DNA of 64,000 nt, from positions 298,957 to 362,956 of the forward strand of contig CALXQR010000001.1 of assembly GCA_944390675.1 (NCBI GenBank), written 5' to 3'. The first letter of the stretch is position 1. Each line of letters begins with the position of its first letter. The notes beneath the pieces were generated by a model that saw only the letters and a program-made list of their open reading frames with translations, ran no database searches and was not told the origin of the DNA. Source of the stretch: an uncultured Burkholderiaceae bacterium. GTDB taxonomy: Bacteria; Pseudomonadota; Gammaproteobacteria; Burkholderiales; Burkholderiaceae_F. Both the position numbers and the translations under genes were made by a program. Below are positions 10,196-19,921 of this stretch, one piece after another.

Positions 10196-11524
10196 GTGGC
10201 GACCAGCCCTAGTTCCAATCAAGCAAGCGGCCCGAAGTACGGTGATTTGAAGCGCCGTATCATCTTCTTGCTGCTTGCTTTAGTGGTGTACCGCATCGGC
10301 GCGCACGTGCCGGTGCCGGGCATCGATCCCGACATGCTTTCCCGTTTGTTCCAAGAACAACAGGGTGGCATCCTCGGGCTGTTCAACATGTTCTCTGGTG
10401 GCGCTTTATCGCGCTTCTCAGTGTTTGCGTTGGGGATCATGCCGTACATCTCTGCATCCATTATCATGCAGATGCTGTCCTATGTTCTCCCTTCGTTAGA
10501 AAGTTTGCGTAAAGAAGGCGAATCCGGTCGCCGTAAGATCACTCAATACACGCGCTACGGTACGTTGTTGTTGGGTGTCTTCCAGGCTTTCGGTATCGCC
10601 GTGGCGCTCGAAACTCAAGCGGGCCTCGTGTTGGATCCGGGCTTTATGTTCCGATTCACCTGCGTGGTCTCTTTGGTGACGGGCACAATGTTTTTGATGT
10701 GGCTCGGTGAGCAAATCACCGAACGCGGTTTGGGTAACGGTATCTCGATTATCATTTTCGCCGGTATCGTTGCGGGCTTGCCGTCGGCAATCTCCGGTTT
10801 GTTCCAATTGGTGAGCACCGGTGCTATCAGCCCCTTGTCCTCGATTTTCGTGATCGCCATCGTCGCTGTTGTGACGGCTTTCGTGGTGTTCATTGAACGC
10901 GGACAACGCCGCATCACTGTGAACTATGCAAAACGTCAAATTGGCAACCGTCTCTACGGCGGTCAAACGTCCTATTTGCCGTTGAAGATGAACATGTCGG
11001 GTGTGATTCCTCCGATTTTTGCTTCATCTTTGATTTTGTTCCCGGCAACGCTTGCCGGTTGGTTCACGAGCGGTGACTCTACGCGTTGGATCCGTGACTT
11101 GGCTTCAGCTTTGTCACCCGGTCAGCCGCTCTACACGTTGCTTTACGCCGCAATGATTGTTTTCTTTGCCTACTTCTACACGGCTTTGGTTTTCAATCCG
11201 CGTGAAACGGCAGAGAATTTGAAAAAGAGTGGTGCGTTCGTCCCTGGTATTCGTCCCGGTGAGCAAACCTCGAAGTACATTGACAAAGTGTTGCTTCGTT
11301 TGACGCTCGGCGGCGCGATTTACCTGGTGTTTGTCTGCTTGGTGCCGGAATTCTTGAACATGCGTTTCAATGTTCCGTTCTATTTCGGCGGTACGTCGTT
11401 ATTGATCGTTGTGGTTGTGACGATGGACTTTATGAGCCAAGTTCAGGCTTACATGATGTCGCAGCAGTATGAGAATTTGCTCAAGAAGACTAACTTCAAG
11501 GGCTTTGGTTCCGCCGGGATGTAA
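10196..11524 (+). CDS. secY: Protein translocase subunit SecY
   Basis: Central pore of the Sec translocase in the inner membrane (442 aa, ten membrane segments). [11 protein letters not shown], the plug region and the cytosolic loop [17 protein letters not shown] are typical. A GTG at 10196 with AGGAAGA 5–11 nt upstream is chosen; the frame runs farther up into rplO but without a ribosome site. In many relatives infA follows secY; here a non-coding leader does. Confidence 0.97.
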   Translation: MATSPSSNQASGPKYGDLKRRIIFLLLALVVYRIGAHVPVPGIDPDMLSRLFQEQQGGILGLFNMFSGGALSRFSVFALGIMPYISASIIMQMLSYVLPSLESLRKEGESGRRKITQYTRYGTLLLGVFQAFGIAVALETQAGLVLDPGFMFRFTCVVSLVTGTMFLMWLGEQITERGLGNGISIIIFAGIVAGLPSAISGLFQLVSTGAISPLSSIFVIAIVAVVTAFVVFIERGQRRITVNYAKRQIGNRLYGGQTSYLPLKMNMSGVIPPIFASSLILFPATLAGWFTSGDSTRWIRDLASALSPGQPLYTLLYAAMIVFFAYFYTALVFNPRETAENLKKSGAFVPGIRPGEQTSKYIDKVLLRLTLGGAIYLVFVCLVPEFLNMRFNVPFYFGGTSLLIVVVVTMDFMSQVQAYMMSQQYENLLKKTNFKGFGSAGM

Positions 11525-11554
11525 GTTTCGGCAGAACAAAAATGTATATGTCCG

Positions 11555-11640
11555 CTCAAGGCCATACTTCACGCCTTGAGGACACGAAGATGACGGAGGA
11601 GAGCGATCTCCTCCCGATTCTGTCTCTGAAGGTTTTTTGT
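11555..11640 (+). promoter_or_regulatory. Hairpin pair after secY
   Basis: CTCAAGGC (11555–11562) pairs with GCCTTGAG (11573–11580). An 8-bp stem GGAGGAGA/TCTCCTCC (11595–11602, 11607–11614) is capped by a GCGA tetraloop, and TTTTTT follows at about 11633. It may end or attenuate secY transcription. Confidence 0.5.
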
Positions 11641-11665
11641 TTGATGCACTACGTCGGCAGAAAAC

Positions 11666-11694
11666 TTGAAGAGTGAGGAAAAAGAGAGTATCCT
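11666..11694 (+). promoter_or_regulatory. Candidate promoter of the alpha block (before rpmJ)
   Basis: TTGAAG (11666–11671), 17 bp, TATCCT (11689–11694). Downstream the leader holds two small hairpins, CTGTC/GACAG (11705–11719) and CCGTGT/ACACGG (11727–11741), before GGAG and the rpmJ ATG. Confidence 0.5.
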
Positions 11695-11753
11695 CTCGAA
11701 TTTCCTGTCGTGTGGACAGCAATGATCCGTGTAAAACACGGTTGGAGACAACA

Positions 11754-11867
11754 ATGAAGGTTAACGCTTCGGTCAAAAAAATGTGCCGCAAGTGCAAGAT
11801 CATTAAGCGCAAAGGCGTTGTTCGTGTGATCTGCTCTGATCCGCGTCACAAACAGCGTCAAGGCTAA
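11754..11867 (+). CDS. rpmJ: 50S ribosomal protein L36
   Basis: A 37-residue protein beginning [17 protein letters not shown], with Cys11, Cys14, Cys27 and His32 forming the zinc ribbon of the classical L36 type. TTGGAG precedes the ATG. It heads rpsM–rpsK as in other Betaproteobacteria, except that infA is missing upstream. Confidence 0.97.
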   Translation: MKVNASVKKMCRKCKIIKRKGVVRVICSDPRHKQRQG

Positions 11868-11878
11868 AGAGGTAAAAG

Positions 11879-12244
11879 ATGGCTCGTATTGCCGGTATTA
11901 ACATTCCGCCTAACCAGCATGCCGAAATCGGTTTGACTGCCATTTATGGTATCGGCCGTTCTCGCGCTCGCGACATTTTGTCCAAGGTTGGTGTGGAATA
12001 CACCAAAAAAATTAAGGATCTCGACGATGCTGAATTGGAACGCATCCGTGATGCGATCAGTCAGTACACCGTTGAAGGTGACTTGCGTCGTGAAGTTCAA
12101 CTCTCGATTAAGCGCCTGATTGACTTGGGCACTTATCGTGGTATGCGTCATCGTCGCGGCTTGCCCGTTCGCGGCCAACGTACTCGTACGAACGCTCGTA
12201 CGCGTAAGGGCCCGAAGAAAGTCGGCGTCGCGCTTAAGAAGTAA
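11879..12244 (+). CDS. rpsM: 30S ribosomal protein S13
   Basis: S13 (121 aa), top of the 30S head, contacts L5 and P-site t[22 protein letters not shown] and [20 protein letters not shown] are hallmark stretches. AGAGGT lies before the ATG, 11 nt after rpmJ. Confidence 0.98.
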   Translation: MARIAGINIPPNQHAEIGLTAIYGIGRSRARDILSKVGVEYTKKIKDLDDAELERIRDAISQYTVEGDLRREVQLSIKRLIDLGTYRGMRHRRGLPVRGQRTRTNARTRKGPKKVGVALKK

Positions 12245-12260
12245 ACATTAAAGGATAACA

Positions 12261-12674
12261 ATGGCTGGCAAAACTCCTAGCAGTCAGCAAGTTGCTCAGC
12301 AACGTGCTCGCAAGAAGGTGAAGAAGGTCGTTACGGAAGGGATCGCGCACGTTCACGCTTCCTTCAACAACACGATCATCACGATCACCGATCGCCAAGG
12401 CAACGCGATTGCCGCGTCGTCTTCTGGCGCACAAGGTTTCAAGGGCTCTCGTAAATCCACGCCGTTCGCCGCGCAGGTCGCCGCTGAACACGCTGGTCGC
12501 ATCGCTCTTGAATATGGTTTGAAGAATGTCGAAGTTCGCATCATGGGACCTGGCCCCGGCCGTGAGTCCAGCGTTCGTGCGCTCAACGCGCTCGGCATTC
12601 GTGTGACGTCGATCCAAGACGTGACCCCCATTCCTCACAATGGTGTGCGTCCGTCAAAGCGTCGTCGCGTCTAA
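12261..12674 (+). CDS. rpsK: 30S ribosomal protein S11
   Basis: S11 (137 aa) shapes the platform and interacts with mRNA near the E-site. [19 protein letters not shown] and the C-terminal [15 protein letters not shown] are typical. After it comes an 83-nt structured gap before rpsD. Confidence 0.98.
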   Translation: MAGKTPSSQQVAQQRARKKVKKVVTEGIAHVHASFNNTIITITDRQGNAIAASSSGAQGFKGSRKSTPFAAQVAAEHAGRIALEYGLKNVEVRIMGPGPGRESSVRALNALGIRVTSIQDVTPIPHNGVRPSKRRRV

Positions 12675-12696
12675 CCTTTTGTTCTAATCCCGCGTT

Positions 12697-12735
12697 TGTC
12701 TATGAGGATAGACAGACTGAATGTGACAGTGATCA
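12697..12735 (+). promoter_or_regulatory. Hairpins in the rpsK–rpsD gap
   Basis: A perfect 7-bp stem TGTCTAT/ATAGACA (12697–12703, 12708–12714) with loop GAGG is followed by a TGTGA…TCACA hairpin (about 12722–12737). They lie 25–60 nt before the rpsD start. S4 represses the alpha operon in E. coli, so this is a plausible S4 target; that is inference. Confidence 0.35.
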
Positions 12736-12757
12736 CAGGATAAGAGAGGCATATTAA

Positions 12758-13393
12758 ATGGCACGATATACCGGTCCCAAACTCAAGCTCGCGCGCCGCG
12801 AGGGTTGTGACCTTAATTTGAAGAGCGCGCGTCGCTCTTTGTCGAGCAAAGTCGGCAAGGGCTCCGATACGATCACCAAACCGGGCCAGCACGGTAAGAC
12901 TTCCGGTGCTCGTCAATCGGGTTACGCCGCACAATTGCGTGAAAAGCAAAAAGTGCGTCGCATGTATGGCGTTCTCGAGCGTCAATTCCGTCGTTATTTC
13001 GCTGAAGCCCAACGCGAAAAGGGCCACACCGGTGAAGTTCTTCTCGACTTGCTCGAAAGCCGTTTGGACAACGTTGTCTATCGCATGGGCTTCGGTTGCA
13101 CCCGTGCGGAAGCTCGCCAGTTGGTGAGCCACTGCGCCGTTTTGGTCAATGGTAACAAGGTGAACATTCCTTCTTACCGTGTCAAACCCGGTGATGTTAT
13201 CTCCATTCGCGAAAAGTCCCAAAAGCAAGCCCGTATTACGGAATCTTTGGAACTCGCTGCTCAAGTCGGTTTCCCGTCTTGGGTTTCTGTTGATGCGAAG
13301 AAGTTTGAAGGCGTCTTCAAGGCTATTCCTGCTCGTGACGAAATCTGTCAGGATGTGGATGAATCCTTGGTCGTGGAATTCTATTCGCGTTAA
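12758..13393 (+). CDS. rpsD: 30S ribosomal protein S4
   Basis: S4 (211 aa) nucleates 30S assembly. [16 protein letters not shown], the segment [18 protein letters not shown] and the S4 RNA-binding motif ([20 protein letters not shown], about residues 102–121) are clear. It is the zinc-free type: no CxxC cluster in the N-terminal domain. GAGAGGC lies before the ATG. Confidence 0.98.
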   Translation: MARYTGPKLKLARREGCDLNLKSARRSLSSKVGKGSDTITKPGQHGKTSGARQSGYAAQLREKQKVRRMYGVLERQFRRYFAEAQREKGHTGEVLLDLLESRLDNVVYRMGFGCTRAEARQLVSHCAVLVNGNKVNIPSYRVKPGDVISIREKSQKQARITESLELAAQVGFPSWVSVDAKKFEGVFKAIPARDEICQDVDESLVVEFYSR

Positions 13394-13402
13394 TAGCTAG
13401 TG

Positions 13403-13488
13403 CAGTCGGCGCATTCGGTGTAGTGCGCGAGAATGCGCCGAGACTGCTAAAATTCGTGCGATCGGTCCTTTTTGGGGCGCCGATCGCA
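13403..13488 (+). promoter_or_regulatory. Two strong hairpins before rpoA
   Basis: Hairpin 1: GGCGCATTC (13408–13416) with GAATGCGCC (13431–13439), extended by CAGTC/GACTG. Hairpin 2: TGCGATCGG (13457–13465) with CCGATCGCA (13480–13488). No clear U-run follows either, so they look like leader or mRNA-processing structures rather than a terminator. Confidence 0.5.
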
Positions 13489-13567
13489 TTTGCTCTACTA
13501 AGCCCCAGACCATCCATCAGCCTTATCGGTGTAACGAGCCGAGGGTATTGAAAAGGACAGTCTACAA

Positions 13568-14572
13568 ATGGCCAATACTACTTTGTTGAAGCCGACCACC
13601 ATTGAAGCCGTGGTTGACGAAAACAATCCCAATCTTGCAGTTATCACCCTTGAACCTTTCGAACGTGGCTACGGTCATACGCTTGGCAACGCATTGCGTC
13701 GTATTTTGCTCGCCAGCATGGTTGGCTACGCCCCCACGGAAGCTCAAATTTCCGGTGTTGTGCACGAATACTCCCAAATCGACGGCGTTCTCGAAGACGT
13801 TGTTGACATTCTCTTGAACCTCAAGGGCGTGGTCTTTAAGCTTGAAGGCCGCGATGAAGTGACGTTGACGTTGCGCAAGAACACCGAAGGTGTGGTGACG
13901 GCTGCTGACTTCGATTTGCCGCATGACGTGACCGTGATCAATCCCGATCATGTGATCGCTCACTTAGCCTCCAACGGCAAATTGGATATGCAAGTGAAGG
14001 TTGAAAAGGGCCGCGGTTATCAGCCCGGCGATATGCGCGCCTTCCGTGACGACTATTCCAAGACGACGATCGGCCGCATCATTATGGATGCTTCCTTTAG
14101 CCCGATCCGCCGCGTCGCCTACGAAGTGAGCGCCGCTCGTGTGGCTCAAAGAACCGACCTTGACAAGCTTGTCATGACCATCGAAACCAATGGTGCCATC
14201 GAGCCTGAAGAAGCTTTGCGTGAAGCCGTTTACATTCTTCAGGATCAATTGACGGTGTTTGGCTCTATCAAGAGCGAACAAGCCGGCAAGGCCACCCAGG
14301 AAGAAGACGTGAACAATCCGCCGCCGCTCGATCCGATCCTTATGCGTCCGGTCGATGACCTCGAATTGACGGTTCGCTCCGCCAATTGCTTGAAGGGTGA
14401 ACAGGTCTTCTACATCGGTGATTTGATTCAACGCACTGAAAATGAATTGCTCAAGACCCCGAACTTGGGCCGCAAGTCCTTGAATGAAATTAAGGAAGTG
14501 TTGGCCGCTCACGGTTTGACCTTGGGTATGAAGTTGGAAAACTGGCCGCCCGCCGGTCTTGACCAACATTAA
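13568..14572 (+). CDS. rpoA: RNA polymerase alpha subunit
   Basis: Alpha subunit (334 aa): N-terminal assembly domain (about 1–235, with [18 protein letters not shown]), a linker, and the C-terminal DNA/activator-binding domain (about 250–325) with [19 protein letters not shown] ([17 protein letters not shown]) and [14 protein letters not shown]. The start follows AAAGGACAG. Order rpsD–rpoA–rplQ is conserved. Confidence 0.98.
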   Translation: MANTTLLKPTTIEAVVDENNPNLAVITLEPFERGYGHTLGNALRRILLASMVGYAPTEAQISGVVHEYSQIDGVLEDVVDILLNLKGVVFKLEGRDEVTLTLRKNTEGVVTAADFDLPHDVTVINPDHVIAHLASNGKLDMQVKVEKGRGYQPGDMRAFRDDYSKTTIGRIIMDASFSPIRRVAYEVSAARVAQRTDLDKLVMTIETNGAIEPEEALREAVYILQDQLTVFGSIKSEQAGKATQEEDVNNPPPLDPILMRPVDDLELTVRSANCLKGEQVFYIGDLIQRTENELLKTPNLGRKSLNEIKEVLAAHGLTLGMKLENWPPAGLDQH

Positions 14573-14594
14573 TTTCGGCATTAATTTGCCAAAT

Positions 14595-14705
14595 CGAGGA
14601 CGAGAGAATAAAATCTCGTCCTTCGAGTCTTTTTTGGACTCGGAATTTACCCGCCCGCCGAGATGTCTCGGATAGAAGAAGATGGGATAACGCTCCGCAA
14701 GGAGC
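14595..14705 (+). promoter_or_regulatory. Leader hairpins between rpoA and rplQ
   Basis: GGACGAGA/TCTCGTCC (about 14600–14623), then CGAGTC/GACTCG with a T6 loop (about 14627–14646), CCGAGA/TCTCGG (about 14658–14671) and GCTCC-GCAA-GGAGC (14692–14705, GNRA loop). The second hairpin would hide the T-run that could make the first a terminator, so alternative folding is possible. Confidence 0.45.
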
Positions 14706-14736
14706 CTAAAGACTAACTTTTAAAGGAAAAATAAAA

Positions 14737-15141
14737 ATGCGTCACCGTCATGGTTTACGTAAGCTGAATCGTACCAGCGCCCACCGTTTGGCTATGCTCC
14801 GCAACATGATGAACTCTTTGTTGCGTCATGAAGCTATCAAGACCACGTTGCCCAAGGCTAAAGAATTGCGTCGCGTCGTTGAACCGATGATCACGCTCGC
14901 TAAGGTTGACACGGTTGCTAATCGCCGTTTGGCTTTCGCTCGTTTGCGCGATCGCGAAATGGTCACGAAGCTCTTTACCGTTCTTGGCCCGCGTTTTGCC
15001 GCTCGCAACGGCGGTTACACCCGCATCTTGAAGATGGGTTTCCGCGTTGGCGATAACGCCCCGATGGCTTACATGGAATTGGTTGAAAAGACCGCTCCTG
15101 TTGCCGAAGCTGCAGCTGAAGAAGAAAAGAAAGCTGAATAA
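14737..15141 (+). CDS. rplQ: 50S ribosomal protein L17
   Basis: L17 (134 aa) lies near the tunnel exit. [17 protein letters not shown] and [19 protein letters not shown] are near invariant. The last ~20 residues are an Ala/Glu/Lys tail. AAAGGA precedes the ATG by 9 nt. Last gene of the ribosomal superoperon. Confidence 0.98.
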   Translation: MRHRHGLRKLNRTSAHRLAMLRNMMNSLLRHEAIKTTLPKAKELRRVVEPMITLAKVDTVANRRLAFARLRDREMVTKLFTVLGPRFAARNGGYTRILKMGFRVGDNAPMAYMELVEKTAPVAEAAAEEEKKAE

Positions 15142-15168
15142 TTTGAACGTCTGACGTTCAGGTTATCT

Positions 15169-15204
15169 GAGGGGAGTTCATGAATTGAACTTCCCTTTTT
15201 TGTT
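15169..15204 (+). terminator. Terminator after rplQ
   Basis: GGGGAGTTCA (15171–15180) pairs with TGAACTTCCC across a short loop and is followed by T6. It closes the ribosomal protein cluster. A smaller GAACGT/ACGTTC hairpin lies just before it. Confidence 0.85.
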
Positions 15205-15216
15205 TTATGGGAAAAG

Positions 15217-15864
15217 ATGAGTAGATGGAGTTTGCCGCCCGCGCTGGGCAATGTCGGACAGCTGTTGCTGGGTATCATTTTTATGTCGTTCGGAATCTGT
15301 TTGATTTCGGCCGTTCATTTGGGCACAACGCCGATCAGCAGTCTTCCTTGGGCGCTCTCTAAAATCTGCGGACTGACCTTTGGCACAACCACATTTTTGT
15401 GCAATATCGCTTTCCTGTGCATCCAGATTCTTTTGCTTCGCAAAGAATTTTCAAAACTCAACTTTCTGCAAATTCCGCTCGTTTTTCTGTTTAGTCTGTG
15501 CACCGATTTTTGGATGTGGTTTTTGTCAGGCATTCCGTCAGAGAACTATTGGCTGCTGCTTTCGCTCTCGCTTGTCGGCAATGCTTTTTTGGCTTTGGGC
15601 GTTGCGTTTGAAATTCGATCCAAAAGCATTCCGCTGCCCGGTGAAGGCCTTGTGATCGCGGTTTCAGTGGTAAGCCGCCAACCCTTTTATCGCATTAAAA
15701 TCGGCAACGATGTCACTATGGTTGTTTTGGCGGCGATTCTCGGTTGGCTCTTTTTGAGTGAAATTTACGGTATACGTGAAGGCACTGTTATTTCTGCTTT
15801 CCTTGTTGGAATTCTTGTGAAATTTATTTCAAAATTCCTGGATCGCATTTGGCCCATAGAGTAG
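15217..15864 (+). CDS. YitT/YczE-family integral membrane protein
   Basis: A 215-residue hydrophobic protein with about five to six membrane segments. The opening pattern GIIFMSFGICLISAVHLGTTPISSLPWALS, with GTTP after the first helix, and the Gly-rich second repeat resemble the YczE/YyaS/YitT family of uncharacterised transporters. The substrate is unknown. The start codon is 10 nt after the rplQ terminator with only a weak GGGAAAAG ribosome site. It is 6 nt ahead of hslR and probably co-transcribed. Confidence 0.7.
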   Translation: MSRWSLPPALGNVGQLLLGIIFMSFGICLISAVHLGTTPISSLPWALSKICGLTFGTTTFLCNIAFLCIQILLLRKEFSKLNFLQIPLVFLFSLCTDFWMWFLSGIPSENYWLLLSLSLVGNAFLALGVAFEIRSKSIPLPGEGLVIAVSVVSRQPFYRIKIGNDVTMVVLAAILGWLFLSEIYGIREGTVISAFLVGILVKFISKFLDRIWPIE

Positions 15865-15870
15865 TTTTAA

Positions 15871-16263
15871 ATGACTGAATTGACAAGTGAAAGAATTGAT
15901 AAATGGCTTTGGGCGGCTCGTTTCTTTAAAACGAGAAGCTTGGCCCAGGAAGCCGTTGAACTTGGACGGGTAAAACTCAACGGCGAGAGAGTTAAGCCCT
16001 CCAAAGAAGTCAAACTGTCTGACAAACTTGAAATTCACCGCGGAGAGGAAGTCTATGAGGTGCTTGTCGCGGGATTTAATCTCCAAAGAGGCCCCGCTGC
16101 GGTGGCAAGAACTCTTTATATGGAAACCGAAGAGGGGCAACGAAAACGGGAAGAGCGCGCAGCGCTTCGTAAATTGGCTGTGGAGCCTGCGTTGGACAGA
16201 ACCTCTAAGGGACGTCCCACAAAGCGCGAGGGACGCGAATTAAGACGTTTGAGGGGCTATTAA
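15871..16263 (+). CDS. hslR: Heat-shock protein 15 (S4-domain RNA-binding protein)
   Basis: Hsp15 (130 aa) recycles stalled 50S subunits that carry peptidyl-tRNA. The S4 fold spans residues about 7–55: [20 protein letters not shown], then [17 protein letters not shown]. The C-terminal half is basic, ending [16 protein letters not shown], as in Hsp15. Family length is 130–135. Confidence 0.9.
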   Translation: MTELTSERIDKWLWAARFFKTRSLAQEAVELGRVKLNGERVKPSKEVKLSDKLEIHRGEEVYEVLVAGFNLQRGPAAVARTLYMETEEGQRKREERAALRKLAVEPALDRTSKGRPTKREGRELRRLRGY

Positions 16264-16266
16264 AGA

Positions 16267-16305
16267 AATGCCGTCAGGAAGAAAAATTTCCCGACGGCAT
16301 TTTTG
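16267..16305. terminator. Bidirectional terminator between hslR and hemB
   Basis: ATGCCGTC (16268–16275) pairs with GACGGCAT (16293–16300), with an inner GGAA/TTCC pairing and T5 after it. It serves hslR on the plus strand and can serve hemB on the minus strand. Confidence 0.85.
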
Positions 16306-16315
16306 TTAGAAAGTT

Positions 16316-17332
<1,017 letters not shown>

Positions 17333-17368
17333 TTAAATTGTCCTTTAAATATCGGTTGACCGGGTAAA

Positions 17369-17992
17369 TTATTCGCGACGAATCCAGCGCAAAAGATTTT
17401 CGCGCAGTTCATCGACTCCCTCGCGTTTCAACCCGGAAAAAAGCTGTACAGTCACATGCGGCCCGATTTCCGCGGCTCGGGCCCGGGCCTTTAAAAGTGT
17501 TTCTTTTTTCGCCTGATTATTCAGTTGGTCGCATTTATTCAACAAAAAATGCAGCCTGACAGGTCTTGTGTTAAGAAAATCAATCACCCATTCATCTGTC
17601 GGCATGAAGGGGCGACGAGCGTCCATCACGATGACAATTCCGGTGAGTGTGTCTCGTTGAGCTAAATAACCGCCAATTAAATCAGACCAACTTTTGCGTG
17701 TTTGTTCAGCAGCTTTTGCAAAACCATAACCCGGCAAATCTACTAACGATGCAACACGCTGACGATGACCATGTTCATCTTTTTCCGAGAGGTCAAAGAA
17801 GTTGATCAGTTGCGTTCTGCCAGGCGTTTTGGAAGCAAAAGCCAGCCGTCCCTGTCGGGTGAGCACATTAATTGTTGTCGATTTGCCCGCATTGGAGCGG
17901 CCTGCAAAGGCGATTTCCGGTACATCTCCTGTCGGCAATCCTTGCAATTGGGAAACGGACATACGAAATCGGGCGCTGTCAAATAAACTCAA
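17369..17992 (-). CDS. engB: Ribosome biogenesis GTPase EngB (YsxC/YihA)
   Basis: GTPase needed for late 50S assembly (207 aa). G1 is GRSNAGKST (residues 31–39), G3 is DLPGYG (85–90), and G4 is NKCD (152–155). The length is usual. It is probably first of a two-gene unit with hemB. Confidence 0.96.
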   Translation of the reverse strand: MSLFDSARFRMSVSQLQGLPTGDVPEIAFAGRSNAGKSTTINVLTRQGRLAFASKTPGRTQLINFFDLSEKDEHGHRQRVASLVDLPGYGFAKAAEQTRKSWSDLIGGYLAQRDTLTGIVIVMDARRPFMPTDEWVIDFLNTRPVRLHFLLNKCDQLNNQAKKETLLKARARAAEIGPHVTVQLFSGLKREGVDELRENLLRWIRRE

Positions 17993-18060
17993 AACAATTA
18001 CCTCTTGGGTGTGAATTGGGGTGATATCTTAGTGCGGCTTTCTTACGCCGAGTTTAAGGA

Positions 18061-18096
18061 AAAAAGCGCTTGAAGGGGGTTCCCGTCAAGCGCTTA
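18061..18096 (-). terminator. Terminator of the first AspT/YidE-type gene
   Basis: A 10-bp inverted repeat AAGCGCTTGA/TCAAGCGCTT (18064–18073, 18086–18095) is followed on the minus strand by a T-run (read from the A-run at 18060–18065). Confidence 0.8.
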
Positions 18097-18109
18097 ACTC
18101 AACGTCCGA

Positions 18110-19795
18110 CTAGCCGACCGAGACATAAGACCACATCACCAGCAGCACGAGCTGACCGGTGAGAATTCTCAAAAACATGGCTAAAGGATAGACCGTTGAA
18201 TAAGCCACGGCCGAAGAGTTCTTTTCAGATAAGGTCGCCGCGTAGGCTAAGGTCGGCGGATCGGTCGTGGCACCGGCGAGTAGCCCCACAATGCTATGGT
18301 AGTTGATGTGGAAAAAATACCGGGCAATGCAGCCGATTGTGAGCAACGGGATGATGGTCACCAGTAAACCGAGAGCTACGTAAAGGGGGCCGTTACCGAC
18401 CAAAAGCGCGTCGACAAAATTTTCGCCTGCCGCCAGTCCGACGCTTGCTAAAAAGAGCGCGATGCCTAATTCCCGCAACATCAAATTGGCAGAAGAAGTT
18501 GTGTAAGTCACTAACTTGAGGAGTGAACCGAAGCGTCCTAGCAATATAGCGATAATCAACGGTCCGCCGGCCAAGCCCAATTTCAGCGGCACGGGCATGC
18601 CGGGAATGACGATAGGCAAAGAGCCGAATAAGATGCCAACGCCGATTCCGATAAAAATTGAAATAAGATTGGGGTGCTCCAAGCGTTTCACTTGATTGCC
18701 CAAACGATCTTCCATTCGTCGCAGAGAATTAACAGGGCCAACACAGTAGAGTTCGTCGCCGATTTGAATATGCAGATTTTGATAGGGGAAAAGCTGCATG
18801 CCGGCGCGATAAATTCGAGTGATGTTGACGCCGTCGGAGTGGCTTAAATGTAAATCAGCAACCGTCAACCCGTTAATTTCGGGGCGCGTGACAGAAATTC
18901 GGCGGCTTGTGATCGGGGAGTGTTCAGTGGCCAAATCCGCTTCTTTATCTTCTTCGCCGAAGAAAGCGACAATGGCGTCTTTATTTTCCTCACCGGAGAC
19001 AATTCGGATAATGTCGCCCACGTGCACGCAGTCGCTGGCGTTCGGGCTTGAAATCTCTCCGTTATGCATAATGCGCGAGCAGATGAAAGCGCGTCCGATA
19101 AAGGCACGGATGTCACCGATTTTTCTTCCTTCAAGCGCTCGATTAACGACTTTCACATGGAAAAAGATCGAAACATGATTGGAAGCTTTTTCTTCAGCTT
19201 CCCAATGCCGATCTTCTTCCTTCATGTCAATTTTGAAAATAAAGCGCAAAGCAATAGCCGTGCCGATAATGCTGACAACGCCCAAGGGATAGGCGCATGC
19301 GTAAGCCACGGCGATGTCCTCTCCTTGGTAGTTAAGCTGGGCGAGTGCCTCTTGCGTGGCGCCCAGGCCCGGCGTGTTGGTGACCGCGCCGTAGTGAACG
19401 CCAAGCATTTGTGCAAGCGAAATGGTGTCAGAGAAACAGAAATACAAAACAATAGTGACCGCGACGCTTAAGACGACGCCAAGCACCATCAGACCGTTGA
19501 GGACAATGCCTCCGCTTTTAAACGATGAGAAAAACGAAGGACCGACTTGCAGACCGATAAAAAAGACAAAAAGAATCAGACCAAAATCTCGAATGAATCC
19601 CAATACCGTCGGCTCGACTTTAAGGCCGAGATAATTCAGCAGCAATCCCGTGAAAAGGACAAAAGTGACGCCGAGCGAAACGCCAAAAATCTTGATTCTT
19701 CCCAATCCCATGCCTAAGGCAATCACAATGGAATAGGCAATAAGAATGTGCGCAACAGAACTTGGGTTGGAAAATAATGAGACAAGCCAGTCCAT
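18110..19795 (-). CDS. Aspartate:alanine exchanger-family transporter (AspT/YidE type) with two RCK_C domains, copy 1
   Basis: 561 aa. Layout: about five N-terminal membrane helices (1–185; conserved RDFGLILFVFFIGLQVGPSFF), two cytosolic TrkA_C/RCK_C domains (about 215–370; RRISVTRPEINGLTVADL in the second), then a second membrane half with GLAGGPLIIAILLGRFG and LLAGATTDPPTLAY. This is the AAE family, whose known member AspT exchanges aspartate for alanine; many relatives have no assigned substrate. A paralogue of exactly the same length lies at 38133–39818. It has its own terminator and seems monocistronic. Confidence 0.85.
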   Translation of the reverse strand: MDWLVSLFSNPSSVAHILIAYSIVIALGMGLGRIKIFGVSLGVTFVLFTGLLLNYLGLKVEPTVLGFIRDFGLILFVFFIGLQVGPSFFSSFKSGGIVLNGLMVLGVVLSVAVTIVLYFCFSDTISLAQMLGVHYGAVTNTPGLGATQEALAQLNYQGEDIAVAYACAYPLGVVSIIGTAIALRFIFKIDMKEEDRHWEAEEKASNHVSIFFHVKVVNRALEGRKIGDIRAFIGRAFICSRIMHNGEISSPNASDCVHVGDIIRIVSGEENKDAIVAFFGEEDKEADLATEHSPITSRRISVTRPEINGLTVADLHLSHSDGVNITRIYRAGMQLFPYQNLHIQIGDELYCVGPVNSLRRMEDRLGNQVKRLEHPNLISIFIGIGVGILFGSLPIVIPGMPVPLKLGLAGGPLIIAILLGRFGSLLKLVTYTTSSANLMLRELGIALFLASVGLAAGENFVDALLVGNGPLYVALGLLVTIIPLLTIGCIARYFFHINYHSIVGLLAGATTDPPTLAYAATLSEKNSSAVAYSTVYPLAMFLRILTGQLVLLVMWSYVSVG

Positions 19796-19821
19796 AACGA
19801 CAAAAAATGTGCGAAATCGAC

Positions 19822-19856
19822 AAAAAAATCAGTGATGGGAAATCTATCACTGATTT
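19822..19856 (-). terminator. Terminator of lysA
   Basis: An 11-bp stem AAATCAGTGAT/ATCACTGATTT (19826–19836, 19846–19856). Read on the minus strand it is followed by T7. Confidence 0.85.
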
Positions 19857-19921
19857 AATTTTTTGAATATAGCTTAAAACCCTAAAGGTGCTTATTTTCA
19901 ATAGGTTAAATAGCGTAGGGT

